Assembly: GCA_947073545.1 (NCBI GenBank)
Contig: CAMTMP010000011.1
Location: forward strand, 1 to 64,000
Reading direction: 5' to 3'
Length of the DNA: 64,000 bases
DNA from: an uncultured bacterium
GTDB taxonomy: Bacteria; Bacillota; Clostridia; Lachnospirales; Lachnospiraceae
Part shown: positions 54,794 through 63,567 of the stretch, piece by piece
Layout of the letters: each line of letters begins with the position of its first letter
Position numbering within the stretch: position 1 is the stretch's first letter
Program-made: the position numbers and the translations under genes
Notes under the pieces: model-generated
Told to the model about the DNA's origin: nothing
Database searches by the model: none
What the model saw: the letters and a program-made list of their open reading frames with translations, nothing else

Positions 54794-54806
54794 CGGGCTG
54801 TCAGCG
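54771..54806 (+). terminator. Hairpin at the end of the DUF4422 gene
   Basis: CGCTGACAGCC (54771-54781) pairs with GGCTGTCAGCG (54796-54806). It includes the last codons of the gene. No T run follows, so it may be a Rho-independent-like stem of reduced strength or a 3' protection stem. Confidence 0.45.
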
Positions 54807-54874
54807 GGACGTGGGGGCAGGTCAGTAGCGTCAGCCCCGCGGCATCAGGTCGATTGGTCCGTAGCTGCCGTCCG

Positions 54875-56278
54875 TTACGGCTGTTTGGGCAGCGTCACAA
54901 ATCCCTCTTCCCAGTACATAAAGTACAGCCCTTTTTCCTCCGTGTAGCCGAAAATGAAAGAGCGGGGGGAGCTGGCCGGGTTCCCTTCGTCATCCTCTCC
55001 TTCCCCCAATTCCGTGAACAGCACGGCGACTGCGGGAACACCGCCGTCCGGCGCGTCAGCGTGATACAGGGCGTAAGTGTTTTCCATGTAGCCGTTATCT
55101 TTTATATTTTGCAATTCGTTGTTTATGACATCCCCGTAATCTTTTCCGTCGATGTAGAATGCATAGCTGGCCACGCCGGTTTCCGGGTCTACGACCTGGC
55201 CGTAAAAGGCAAGCCCTTCCTCCGTGCCGTCCCCGTCCAGATCAAAATAACAGTCGGGTGTGCCGTCCACAACGGGCGCAAAGGTTTCCGGGTCATATTT
55301 GTAGATATAGTAGCGTTCGTCCACAAAATTGCCGTTGTAGTGGTAGTCCTCTTTTAATCCCAGATCATACGCCTTTTCGTATGGCAGCCGGAAGGAAATT
55401 TCCCCGGAGGCGTAAGGGCCGAGCACATAGGGGGCCACAAGAAAACTGATGCCGCTCTTGGTAAATACCCAGTTGTTCCCGTCAAACAGGACGCTGTCCA
55501 GATCATTTTTGGAAGGGGGACCGAACAGTTTATCTTCATAGGCGGGTGTTTCGGCTAAATTGATCATGTAATCCAAGACCGTTGCGTGAAAGGCGTTGTA
55601 GTCGCCTGCAATCTCATTGATAGAGAGGAGCTCGCCTGTTTTCGCACTGTAGTTTCTGCCGCCGGAGCCGTAGTTGCCGTGGGCGCCGCCGGTGAAATCG
55701 TAAACAGTGATCTGAAAGGAGACCACGTTCTCATCCGAGCGGGTTACATTTACGCTTACGTCGGTGCTGTAGCCGATAAAATCCCAGCCATCCTCTCCGA
55801 GACTCGACGCATAATCTTCCTTTGCGATGTCCGCAGTCTCGATGTTGTCGATGGAAAAGGCGGCATAGTATTCTCTCAGATCGGCATTGATTTTTTCAGC
55901 GATATCTTCTGCACCATCGATTTGTACCACGGGCATCTGTACGCTGTTTGTGAAAATCACTGTGCCGTCGTCACCCTTGACTTCGTCTATGGTTTTTTCG
56001 AAGGTGACGGTGACGGGATTTTCGGAGGCGTGTGGCTCTTTCGTATCGGAAAGATCGGAAGTGACATCCGTGTCAGGCTTAGTGCTTTCCGTATCGTCGT
56101 CGGTATCTTCTGACTGCGAAGTGTTCTGTGGTTTGCCGGCATCCGTCCCGGCATCTTCAGTTGGTGAAATTTCCAGTCCGGTGTCCGTATCGGAAGTGTT
56201 GTCCTTGCCGCACGCGCTCACGCCTGCCGCCAGTAAAACGGCGGTGAGCAGGACGGGTAAACTTTTCTGTCTCATCAT
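54875..56278 (-). CDS. Lipoprotein with DUF4163/DUF3298 domains (RsiV-like)
   Basis: 467 residues. The signal peptide ends with the lipobox VSACGK. An acidic Ser/Thr/Asp-rich linker (about 25-90) follows, then a DUF4163-like region (about 95-205, TVYDFTGGAHGNYGSGGRNY) and DUF3298 (about 210-310). The C-terminal 150 residues contain a calcium-loop-like DLDGDGTEE. DUF4163/DUF3298 is the extracellular part of RsiV anti-sigma factors, but no helix-turn-helix or sigma gene is here, so a free-standing surface lipoprotein is more likely. The function is unknown. Confidence 0.82.
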   Translation of the reverse strand: MMRQKSLPVLLTAVLLAAGVSACGKDNTSDTDTGLEISPTEDAGTDAGKPQNTSQSEDTDDDTESTKPDTDVTSDLSDTKEPHASENPVTVTFEKTIDEVKGDDGTVIFTNSVQMPVVQIDGAEDIAEKINADLREYYAAFSIDNIETADIAKEDYASSLGEDGWDFIGYSTDVSVNVTRSDENVVSFQITVYDFTGGAHGNYGSGGRNYSAKTGELLSINEIAGDYNAFHATVLDYMINLAETPAYEDKLFGPPSKNDLDSVLFDGNNWVFTKSGISFLVAPYVLGPYASGEISFRLPYEKAYDLGLKEDYHYNGNFVDERYYIYKYDPETFAPVVDGTPDCYFDLDGDGTEEGLAFYGQVVDPETGVASYAFYIDGKDYGDVINNELQNIKDNGYMENTYALYHADAPDGGVPAVAVLFTELGEGEDDEGNPASSPRSFIFGYTEEKGLYFMYWEEGFVTLPKQP

Positions 56279-56399
56279 TTAAATGCTCCTTCCTTTTCCC
56301 ATTTCAAAAAATCAGGCAAAGTAATTGTAATGTTTTGTTGTTTGCAGCAAACGCTCCCTTGTAGAGGGGCGTATGCTGACTCCTTGCCAATGTAAATCT

Positions 56400-56428
56400 A
56401 TTATAAGCGAAATAAGAAGGGCACGCAA
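56400..56428 (-). promoter_or_regulatory. Sigma-A promoter for the DUF3298 lipoprotein
   Basis: On the minus strand, TTGCGT (56428-56423) and a perfect TATAAT (56405-56400) are 17 bases apart, about 120 bases ahead of the lipoprotein start. Confidence 0.7.
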
Positions 56429-56473
56429 GGAAAACGGAGAAACGGTTAAAGAAAGGAAAAACGGATTTCCCTG

Positions 56474-56502
56474 TTGAGTGGGGAGTCTCCTCGTGTTAAG
56501 AT
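56474..56502 (+). promoter_or_regulatory. Sigma-A promoter for the UDP-sugar pyrophosphorylase
   Basis: TTGAGT (56474-56479) and TAAGAT (56497-56502) are 17 bases apart, about 110 bases ahead of the gene. The rest of this 334-base divergent region holds no gene. Confidence 0.65.
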
Positions 56503-56612
56503 AGAATGGAAAACACGGGGCGGTTTTATTTGCGCGTAGGCATTATGTCTATGGGCGGTTCCGGGAGTGATAAATATGATTGTGACAGATATGTCAGAAA
56601 ATGGAGGGAATT

Positions 56613-57839
56613 ATGAACTATCAGGAGGCGTACAAAAAACTGGAGAAGTACGGACAGATTCATGTGCTGAAATACTACGAGGAACTGGGAGAGGAAGAGA
56701 GAGAGGCGCTGCTTACCCAGATCGAGCAGACAGATTTTGATGTGCTGTCGCTTTGTGAGAAGAAAGAGACTTTGAATCCAAGAGGGAAGATTGAGCCGAT
56801 TGCGGTGATGCAGCTTCCCGAGATCGAGGCGAAAAAAGAAGAGTATACGAAGATCGGCCTGGAGGCGATCCGGGCCGGCAAGGTGGGTGCGGTGCTGCTT
56901 GCAGGCGGCATGGGGACAAGACTTGGCTCCGATGCGCCAAAGGGCGTTTACAATATCGGCCTGACAAAGGATGTCTTTATTTTTCAGCGTTTGATCGAGA
57001 ATTTGATGGATGTGGTGGAGCAGGCGGGGGCGTGGGTTCCCCTTTATGTGATGACCAGCGACAAAAATCATGATGCAACTGTCAGCTTTTTTGAGGAAAA
57101 GAAATTTTTTGGCTACAATGCAGACTATGTGACATTCTTTATGCAGGATATGGCTCCGGCTTCCGACTATACGGGGAAGGTATATATGGAAGCAAAGAAT
57201 AAAATGTCCACTTCCCCCAACGGTAACGGCGGTTGGTTTTTATCCATGAAAAAATGGGGCGTCGCGGACAAAATACGGCAGGCAGGTGTGGAATGGCTCA
57301 ATGTGTTTGCCGTGGACAACGTACTGCAGCGTATTGCCGATCCCTGCTTTGTGGGCGCGACGATCGCCACAGACAGCGCGGTGGGAGAGAAAGTGGTGGC
57401 GAAGAATGCGCCGGATGAAAAAGTGGGCGCGGTATGTTTGGAGGATGGAAAGCCGTCTATCGTGGAATACTATGATATGACGCCGGAGCTGATGGAGGCA
57501 AAGGCGGAGGACGGAAAGCCGGCCTACCATTTTGGCGTAATATTAAACTACCTGTTCCGGGTAAAGGATTTGGAGGAGATTGTAGCGAGTAAGCTCCCGC
57601 TTCATATCGTGGAGAAGAAGATTCCTTATCTGGATGAAAATGGAGAGCCGGTGAAGCCGGAGGAACCCAACGGTTATAAGTTTGAGCAGCTTGTGCTCGA
57701 TATGATCCATGAGCTGGACTCCTGCCTGCCCTATGAAGTGGTCAGGAATAAGGAGTTTGCGCCCATTAAGAATAAGACGGGCATTGACTCGGTGGAGAGC
57801 GCAAGGGAGCTGTGTAAGGAGAACGGAATCATATTGTAG
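56613..57839 (+). CDS. UDP-sugar pyrophosphorylase (UDPGP family)
   Basis: 408 residues from the ATG at 56613 (GGAGGG upstream). The nucleotide-binding loop is LLAGGMGTRLGSDAPKGVYNIG. Further UDPGP features are YVMTSDKNHDAT, PNGNGGWFLSMKKWGV and VFAVDNVLQRIADPCFVG. This eukaryotic-like family makes UDP-glucose, UDP-galactose or UDP-N-acetylhexosamines from UTP and the sugar 1-phosphate. The following galE gene fits a role in UDP-glucose/galactose supply, although the LAGGxGTRLG-type loop also fits UDP-HexNAc enzymes. Confidence 0.9.
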   Translation: MNYQEAYKKLEKYGQIHVLKYYEELGEEEREALLTQIEQTDFDVLSLCEKKETLNPRGKIEPIAVMQLPEIEAKKEEYTKIGLEAIRAGKVGAVLLAGGMGTRLGSDAPKGVYNIGLTKDVFIFQRLIENLMDVVEQAGAWVPLYVMTSDKNHDATVSFFEEKKFFGYNADYVTFFMQDMAPASDYTGKVYMEAKNKMSTSPNGNGGWFLSMKKWGVADKIRQAGVEWLNVFAVDNVLQRIADPCFVGATIATDSAVGEKVVAKNAPDEKVGAVCLEDGKPSIVEYYDMTPELMEAKAEDGKPAYHFGVILNYLFRVKDLEEIVASKLPLHIVEKKIPYLDENGEPVKPEEPNGYKFEQLVLDMIHELDSCLPYEVVRNKEFAPIKNKTGIDSVESARELCKENGIIL

Positions 57840-58041
57840 TGTCGTGCGCATGCATCATTTATTAAAAGATGGCAAGTAATGCATGCTTGGCATCCGCCCT
57901 ATCAGTAAAGGTACAGAGTAGTTAACATTTCGACAGGTTTAGATAACATTCCTGTATTGAATATACAGGAAAAACGATGTAGACTGAAAACACATTAAGA
58001 ACAAAAAACACAGTTTTCGAAAAGAAAGGCAGGGTGCGGTT
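57840..58041. promoter_or_regulatory. Intergenic leader ahead of galE with inverted repeats
   Basis: GCATGCAT and ATGCATGC flank a 23-base centre at about 57848-57886, and CCTGTAT/ATACAGG form a hairpin at 57951-57969. Two TAACATT motifs lie between. These may be operator or leader structures controlling galE. No T run marks a clear terminator. Confidence 0.4.
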
Positions 58042-59058
58042 ATGGCAATTTTGGTGACGGGCGGTGCGGGGTATATCGGTTCCCACACAGTAGTGGAATT
58101 GCAGAATGCAGGCTATGATGTGGTGGTAGTGGACAATCTGGCAAATTCCAGTGAAAAGTCCCTTGAGAGGGTGGAAAAGATTACGGGAAAGCCCGTAAAA
58201 TTTTATAAGGCTGATATTCTGGACAGGGACGTTTTGGAGCAGATATTTGCGAAAGAGCAGATCGACTCCTGCATCCACTTTGCAGGGCTTAAGGCAGTGG
58301 GCGAGTCCGTGCAGAAGCCTTGGGAATATTATGAGAACAACATTGCCGGGACTTTGACGCTGGTGGATGTGATGCGTAAGCACAATGTAAAAAATATCAT
58401 CTTCTCCTCCTCGGCGACGGTTTACGGTGACCCCGCTATCATTCCGATCACGGAGGAGTGCCCGAAGGGACAGTGCACAAACCCTTACGGCTGGACCAAA
58501 TCCATGCTGGAGCAGATTTTGATGGATATCCAGAAAGCAGATCCCGAATGGAATGTGATCCTGCTTCGCTATTTCAATCCCATCGGGGCGCACAAGAGCG
58601 GTACCATGGGTGAGAACCCAAACGGTATTCCCAACAACCTGATGCCTTATATCACACAGGTTGCAGTGGGCAAGCTCAAAGAGCTGGGCGTTTTCGGAAA
58701 CGATTACGACACGCCGGACGGCACGGGCGTGCGCGACTATATCCATGTGGTGGATCTTGCGGTTGGCCATGTGAAAGCGCTGAAAAAGATTGAGGAGAAG
58801 GCGGGGCTTTGCATTTACAATCTGGGAACCGGCACAGGCTACAGCGTGCTCGATATCGTGAAAAACTTCGAGGAAGCCACCGGCGTGAAAATTCCTTATG
58901 TGATTAAGGAGAGAAGAGCGGGCGATATCGCCTCCTGCTATGCGAACGCGGACAAGGCAAAGAGGGAACTTGGCTGGGAAGCACAGTATGGCATCAAGGA
59001 GATGTGCGCGGATTCATGGAGATGGCAGAGCAATAACCCGAACGGGTATGAGGACTAA
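58042..59058 (+). CDS. galE: UDP-glucose 4-epimerase
   Basis: 338 residues, the usual GalE length. The NAD-binding GGAGYIGSH is at the N-terminus, SSATVYG contains the catalytic Ser, and [12 protein letters not shown] contains the Tyr-x-x-x-Lys pair. [11 protein letters not shown] and [12 protein letters not shown] also match. It interconverts UDP-glucose and UDP-galactose in the Leloir pathway and for glycan synthesis. AGGCAGGGTG lies ahead of the ATG. Confidence 0.96.
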   Translation: MAILVTGGAGYIGSHTVVELQNAGYDVVVVDNLANSSEKSLERVEKITGKPVKFYKADILDRDVLEQIFAKEQIDSCIHFAGLKAVGESVQKPWEYYENNIAGTLTLVDVMRKHNVKNIIFSSSATVYGDPAIIPITEECPKGQCTNPYGWTKSMLEQILMDIQKADPEWNVILLRYFNPIGAHKSGTMGENPNGIPNNLMPYITQVAVGKLKELGVFGNDYDTPDGTGVRDYIHVVDLAVGHVKALKKIEEKAGLCIYNLGTGTGYSVLDIVKNFEEATGVKIPYVIKERRAGDIASCYANADKAKRELGWEAQYGIKEMCADSWRWQSNNPNGYED

Positions 59059-59074
59059 CAACGGTAATTTCGGA

Positions 59075-59120
59075 ACAGCCCGGATCGCTGTATTTCAGCG
59101 GATTCCGGGCTGTATCTATT
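59075..59120 (+). terminator. Intrinsic terminator after galE
   Basis: ACAGCCCGG and CCGGGCTGT (59075-59113) form the outer stem with an inner GCTG/CAGC pair, followed by ATCTATTT. It ends the galE transcript. The next 200 bases contain no convincing gene. Confidence 0.75.
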
Positions 59121-59322
59121 TAGGCGCAGTGCAGGCTGGTTGTCAGACTTTTGATAAAATGAATTTAACTAGAGAGCAGCTGCAATGGATAAAGCGCAGA
59201 CTTTCCGGACGAGTTTGCACATTTCAAAGAACAAAGGAATTAGGGGGGGCAAACATGTACGCAAAAGCAAATTATTTTTGGAACGGTAACCTGTTTGGCG
59301 CAGGAGCCATCAGGAAATCCCG

Positions 59323-59973
59323 TCAGGCTACATACAGATACATAAAGATAAAATGGCACACGCTTCCGCCCATCACAAACAGATGGAAGACTTCGTGGGA
59401 ACCGAAATTCTTGTGCTTCGCGTTGAAAACGGGAAGCTTTAACGCGTAGATCACGCCGCCCACCGTGTAGAAAATGCCGCCAGCAAGGAGCCATAAGAAG
59501 GCGCCTCTCGAGAGGGTGTTCCAAAGTGTGCCGAAAACAGCGATACAAGACCAGCCCATGGCGATGTACAGGATCGACGAAAACCACTTCGGGCAGGTAA
59601 TCCAGCACATTTTAATCAGCATACCCGCGATGGCGATGCCCCAGACAGTGGCCAGAAGCAGATATCCGCGGCGGTCTCCTAAAATCACCAGACAGACCGG
59701 GGTGTAGGAACCGGCGATCAGCACAAAAATCATCATGTGGTCCAGCTTGCGGAATACGTTTAAAATACTGTCTTTTACGGTGACGCTGTGGTAGAGCGCA
59801 CTCGCGCCGTAGAGAGCGATCATGCTGCATATAAATACAGCGAGCGCGATAAAGACGATGTGGTCTGCGTCCGTGGCGGCCTTCACCATAAGGGGCGTAG
59901 CCGCGATAATGGCCATCATCATACCGATAAAGTGGGTGATGGCGCTTCCGGGTTCACGAATGGTAATCTGCAT
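59323..59973 (-). CDS. Hemolysin III family (YqfA/AdipoR-like) membrane protein
   Basis: 216 residues with seven helices. PAQR hallmarks are PGSAITHFIGMMMAIIAA near the start, YGASALYHS (His and Ser of the metal site), KLDHMMIFVLIAGSYTPVCL, and HEVFHLFVMGGSVCHFIF at the end. The family is thought to have a zinc-dependent hydrolase-like site. A true haemolytic role is unproven. It is a single gene. Confidence 0.92.
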   Translation of the reverse strand: MQITIREPGSAITHFIGMMMAIIAATPLMVKAATDADHIVFIALAVFICSMIALYGASALYHSVTVKDSILNVFRKLDHMMIFVLIAGSYTPVCLVILGDRRGYLLLATVWGIAIAGMLIKMCWITCPKWFSSILYIAMGWSCIAVFGTLWNTLSRGAFLWLLAGGIFYTVGGVIYALKLPVFNAKHKNFGSHEVFHLFVMGGSVCHFIFMYLYVA

Positions 59974-60126
59974 AAAATCAACTCCTCTTACTTTTCAGTA
60001 GTTTCCTGTTCACAGCACTTTTGCATGTACAAACTGGTACATATAGTTTTAAAAACTACATGTGATATACTATGATACTACTACTTAAAGTGTGCAAAGT
60101 CAATCATTTTATGCATGGATTTCGTT

Positions 60127-60393
60127 TCAGTCCTCCTCAATCACATGAATTTCCAGAAAATCAAAATCAATTTCTTCTATAAAATTGTCCTGACCAAAGC
60201 GCGTTTTGCTGTGCCGCTTAAATTCGGAGACGGTGGATTCCAGCCAGATGGGTTTGCCCAGATCGAATTGCAGGCAGACTTCCTCCAGCGCGTCGAATAC
60301 TTTGTGGGTGCGGGTTTCTTCCCGCCCGTCCTCAATGACGGTATCTCTTACCATTCGGTTGTCTTTAAATTCCTTTGCCCATAGACGAAACAT
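60127..60393 (-). CDS. Conserved small protein of unknown function
   Basis: 88 residues starting MFRLWAKEF, chosen because GAGG lies 6 bases ahead of the ATG at 60393; a longer frame upstream shows no gene-like sequence. The protein is acidic with strands and helices (RMVRDTVIEDGREETRTHKV, FDALEEVCLQFDLGKPIWLE, EIDFDFLEIHV). Similar small proteins seem common in Lachnospiraceae, from memory. The function is unknown. It is divergent from the DUF6020 gene. Confidence 0.68.
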   Translation of the reverse strand: MFRLWAKEFKDNRMVRDTVIEDGREETRTHKVFDALEEVCLQFDLGKPIWLESTVSEFKRHSKTRFGQDNFIEEIDFDFLEIHVIEED

Positions 60394-60554
60394 ATCGCAC
60401 CTCATTTTCCGTGACGGTTCAGCCCTTGACTTTACGGGAACCGTCTCTTTGGCGTCATTTGTTATTCTCATACCAATATACAAATCCCTGCGGTGAAAGT
60501 AAAGTCTTCCTAAATTATTTTCGCGCCGATCGTTTTTTATGCTATACTGTTTCC

Positions 60555-62342
60555 ATGAAAAATACAAATAAAATGGTATATATCCGGGAAAACAGCATAT
60601 ATATTTTTTTAGTGGCAAATAAAAGGCTTCTTCGCTATGCATTTCTCTGGGGGATTCCGTTTGCCATATCCTGTGTGCTGGGATGGCGGCTCGTCCGCGA
60701 GGGAACGGTATTTGGCCCGGGCGGTTCGGCGGCGGCTTACGCGGAAAGTCTGCTTCTGTTTATACTGGAAACCGCGGTTTTGTCTGTGCCTGCGGCGGCT
60801 TTTGCGGCGGTCGTCATGGGCGGAGGAAGGTGGAAAAGCGGTGGAAAAGAGCGGAATACCGAGCCTAAAAAAAGGAAAGCGGTGTGGCTCTTTTACAGTC
60901 TGTGCATTTTTCTCTGCTGGCTGCCTGTTTTTTTGGCTTACTATCCGTCGGTGTTTGCCTATGACGCGGAAGGGCAGCTCTATCAGGTGCTGGCCGGAGA
61001 TTACAGCACACATCACCCGCTGGTGCATACGCTATTTTTAGGAGCTTTTTTCCGGCTGGGAATTGCCGCCGGTTCCTGTTCGGCCGGTATGGCGGTTCAC
61101 TCGGTGGTGCAGATGGCGCTGATGGCGTGCGCTTTCGGATGGGCGCTTTGCTTTTTGTACCAAAGGCGGGTCAGCGGGCGGGTGCGCGCCCTTTTGTTTC
61201 TCTTTTTCGCGTTCTTTCCGGCCAATTCCGTGTTGGCGGTAAGCACCACGAAGGATGTGCTTTTTGCGGCCCTGGTTCTGCTGTATACATTGTCCGTTTA
61301 TCGTGTGGTATGTAAAGAGAACGCATCGGAAAAACAGGGCGTGGCGGTGCGGAAAAAAGAATTGGCAGTCTGCGTTTTCTGTGCGGTTTTCATGCTGCTG
61401 TTCCGGAACAATGCGGTGTATGCCTTTGTGGCCGGCGCGCCGGTTATTTATGCCGGACTCGGGGAGAGGAGGCGGCAGAAAGAGAACGGGGTGCAGGATG
61501 CCGGAGTGCAAAAAGACGATAGCCTGCAAAAGAAAAAGGCACGGAAAATATATGTGTGTATGATGCTGCTTGCGCTTGCGATGTACGGCGTTTGTGCATT
61601 CTCGTTAAAAACCGCAGTTCATGCGCAAAACGGCAGTCCCCGTGAAATGCTGAGTGTACCTTTGCAGCAGATGGCGCGCACGCGGGTGAAGGAGGAGGAA
61701 GAAATTGCCCCGGCTCTCAGACAAGAGCTGGAAAAGTATATTTCCTCAGAATGGGTTTTTGCAGCCTACAATCCCCATCTGGCAGACCCTGTGAAAAGCC
61801 GCGCCGTGATACATGACGATCCGGCCGGGCTGATTCGGACGTGGGTCCGGCTCGGGCTTGCCCACCCGGCAGTTTATATTGACGCCTTTCTCGACAATTC
61901 CCTCGGGCTCTGGTATCTGTGGGACACCTCCCACGCGCAGGTGTACGGGATCGGCACGGAGAGCGGATTTGGATATCTGTCCACGGATAACCGCGTGATG
62001 CCGGCCGGGTTTGAGGTGGAGGAGCGCAGCCTGCTTCCGGGTCTGCGCATCTTTCTGGAAAGGATCGTATCGGATAATGAATACAGCAAGATACCCGTGG
62101 TCAGACTTTTGTTTGCGCCTGCCCTGTACTGGTGGCTTCTGTGGATGTACCTTGTGACGGTTTTTTACAGGAAAACTTACAAGGAGGCGCTGCCGGCAGT
62201 ATTCCTTGCGACTTATTACCTGACCCTTCTGCTTTCGCCCACGGTGCTGGTGCGGTACGCGTACCCGCTTATGGTGACGATTTCCGTCCTTTTGCCATGT
62301 CTTTTAGCTGGTGCGGAGCGGGAAAGTGAAAATACACAATAA
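60555..62342 (+). CDS. DUF6020 family polytopic membrane protein
   Basis: About 595 residues with 11-13 helices. The segment LAYYPSVFAYDAEGQLYQVL..., THHPLVHTLFLGAFFRLG and NNAVYAFVAG resembles DUF6020 proteins, which are distantly like GT-C membrane glycosyltransferases with acidic residues in the first outer loop. TATACT at 60542-60547 is so close to the ATG at 60555 that the transcript would be nearly leaderless; ATG 60573 is an alternative start. No ribosome site is visible at either. A role in surface glycan assembly is possible. Confidence 0.75.
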   Translation: MKNTNKMVYIRENSIYIFLVANKRLLRYAFLWGIPFAISCVLGWRLVREGTVFGPGGSAAAYAESLLLFILETAVLSVPAAAFAAVVMGGGRWKSGGKERNTEPKKRKAVWLFYSLCIFLCWLPVFLAYYPSVFAYDAEGQLYQVLAGDYSTHHPLVHTLFLGAFFRLGIAAGSCSAGMAVHSVVQMALMACAFGWALCFLYQRRVSGRVRALLFLFFAFFPANSVLAVSTTKDVLFAALVLLYTLSVYRVVCKENASEKQGVAVRKKELAVCVFCAVFMLLFRNNAVYAFVAGAPVIYAGLGERRRQKENGVQDAGVQKDDSLQKKKARKIYVCMMLLALAMYGVCAFSLKTAVHAQNGSPREMLSVPLQQMARTRVKEEEEIAPALRQELEKYISSEWVFAAYNPHLADPVKSRAVIHDDPAGLIRTWVRLGLAHPAVYIDAFLDNSLGLWYLWDTSHAQVYGIGTESGFGYLSTDNRVMPAGFEVEERSLLPGLRIFLERIVSDNEYSKIPVVRLLFAPALYWWLLWMYLVTVFYRKTYKEALPAVFLATYYLTLLLSPTVLVRYAYPLMVTISVLLPCLLAGAERESENTQ

Positions 62343-62646
62343 ATTATTAAATAATTCGAAAATCTTGTATAATATACACATTCCAGGATGGAAGTATGGT
62401 ATAATGTACGCGATGGCAATGAGCAGTGCGCAGCCAGAGGGAAAACGGAGCGGTGAGCCTGCGCACCGAAACGTTTGACCGTATGGATGCATAGGGCGAA
62501 GCCCGTGAGCGAGGAGGAGCGAAGCGGAACCGAGCGTGCACTGCGGAGAGAAGGACGAAAGACGGCAGCATGCCGACAATTCTTTCGGCTTGCGAATTGA
62601 CGGGCTTAAGGAGAGTCTACAAATTATAATTCGGGGGATTCTTGAA
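62343..62646. repeat. Structured intergenic DNA ahead of the alarmone synthetase
   Basis: A 304-base gap. Two TATAAT boxes (62368-62373; 62400-62405 with a TG extension) mark promoters. Downstream are several inverted repeats: GCAGTGC/GCACTGC (62423 and 62538), GGGC-GAA-GCCC (62494-62504), CGGCA/TGCCG (62563-62575) and CAATTC/GAATTG (62577-62599). The motif rich in GCGAAGC and GAGCGAGGAGGAGC resembles REP-like spacers that I associate with related genomes. It may also act as the 5' leader. Confidence 0.55.
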
Positions 62647-63297
62647 ATGGAAGTAGTAGTAGATAGAGGAAAAGACGGCGATATAGACAGTTGGAAAGAG
62701 GTGCAGTTGATTTATAATTCCGCCTTGAAGCAGATTTCCACGAAGCTGGAAATCTTAAACGACGAGTTTCAGCATGTACATCGCTATAATCCGATCGAAC
62801 ATATCAAGTGGCGTATCAAGACGCCGGAGAGCATTGTGAAGAAGCTGAAAAAGCACGGTTATGAATCTACCATAGACAATATGGTGAGCCACGTAAATGA
62901 CATTGCGGGTATCCGTGTGATCTGCTCCTTCGCCTCGGACATATACCAGATTGCCGAGATGATCAGCAATCAAAGTGACATTCGTGTCATATCAGTGAAG
63001 GACTATATCGTGAATCCGAAGGCCAGTGGGTATAAGAGCTATCACATGCTCGTGACGGTGCCTGTCTACCTTTCGGACCGGATTGCGGACACGAAGGTGG
63101 AAATCCAGATCCGCACGGTGGCGATGGATTTCTGGGCCAGTCTGGAGCATAAGATTCACTATAAGTTTGAGGGAAACGCGCCGGAACATATCAAAGAGCA
63201 GCTCGTGGAGTGCGCGCAGATGGTTTCCGCGCTGGATGCGAGGATGATGTCGCTCAACGAAGAAATCCAGCATATCGAGCAGGAAAATGAAGAGTAG
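62647..63297 (+). CDS. Small alarmone synthetase (RelA/SpoT-type synthetase, RelP/RelQ-like)
   Basis: 216 residues from the ATG at 62647; an open frame continues upstream but through repeat-like DNA, so the longer form is rejected. The synthetase domain has HIKWRIKTPESIVKKLKKHG, VNDIAGIRVIC, NPKASGYKSYHMLV and VEIQIRTVAMDFWASLEHKI. There is no HD hydrolase, TGS or ACT domain. It makes (p)ppGpp or pGpp from ATP and GTP/GDP/GMP in the stringent response. GGGGG lies about 13 bases ahead of the ATG. Confidence 0.92.
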   Translation: MEVVVDRGKDGDIDSWKEVQLIYNSALKQISTKLEILNDEFQHVHRYNPIEHIKWRIKTPESIVKKLKKHGYESTIDNMVSHVNDIAGIRVICSFASDIYQIAEMISNQSDIRVISVKDYIVNPKASGYKSYHMLVTVPVYLSDRIADTKVEIQIRTVAMDFWASLEHKIHYKFEGNAPEHIKEQLVECAQMVSALDARMMSLNEEIQHIEQENEE

Positions 63298-63339
63298 GGG
63301 CATTTCCCGGGGTACTACAGAAACGGAGGGGAGACTCCC

Positions 63340-63471
63340 ATGTCGAAAATACTGGTTGTAGAAGATGACCTGACCCTGAACGCGGGACTATGTTTTGCGC
63401 TGGAAGGGGCGGGTTATCTTTTTGTCATGGACTACACTTGCGATAAAGCCTCGGCAGATGTTAAAGAGTGA
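63340..63471 (+). pseudogene. Truncated response regulator receiver
   Basis: 43 codons: KILVVEDDLTLNAGLCFALE is a clear receiver start with the acidic pair, but after about 30 residues the sequence diverges and stops (TGA at 63469). The phosphoacceptor Asp and all later elements are missing. A good GGAGGGGAG lies before the ATG. It is a remnant of an OmpR-type gene, perhaps cut by a deletion that brought in the chemoreceptor gene. Confidence 0.7.
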
Positions 63472-63476
63472 ACAGC

Positions 63477-63505
63477 TTGCTATGCGCTTCCATTTATGCT
63501 ATGAT
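63477..63505 (+). promoter_or_regulatory. Sigma-A-like promoter of the second chemoreceptor
   Basis: TTGCTA (63477-63482) and TATGAT (63500-63505) are 17 bases apart, about 60 bases before the receptor start. Confidence 0.6.
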
Positions 63506-63567
63506 TTTGCCAATACTATTTTTAAGTATATTTGGAGCCTTTGGGGGCGGAAAGGTGTGGTCATAAG

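Noticed and set aside
59254..59449. 64-codon frame behind a GGGGGGG ribosome-like site after galE
   Set aside because: Most of it is antisense to the hemolysin III gene, and the peptide resembles nothing known; only the good ribosome site speaks for it.
62536..62646. N-terminal extension of the alarmone synthetase from a GTG at 62536
   Set aside because: The extension is encoded by hairpin-rich repeat DNA and is absent from the normal family start; the ATG at 62647 fits better.
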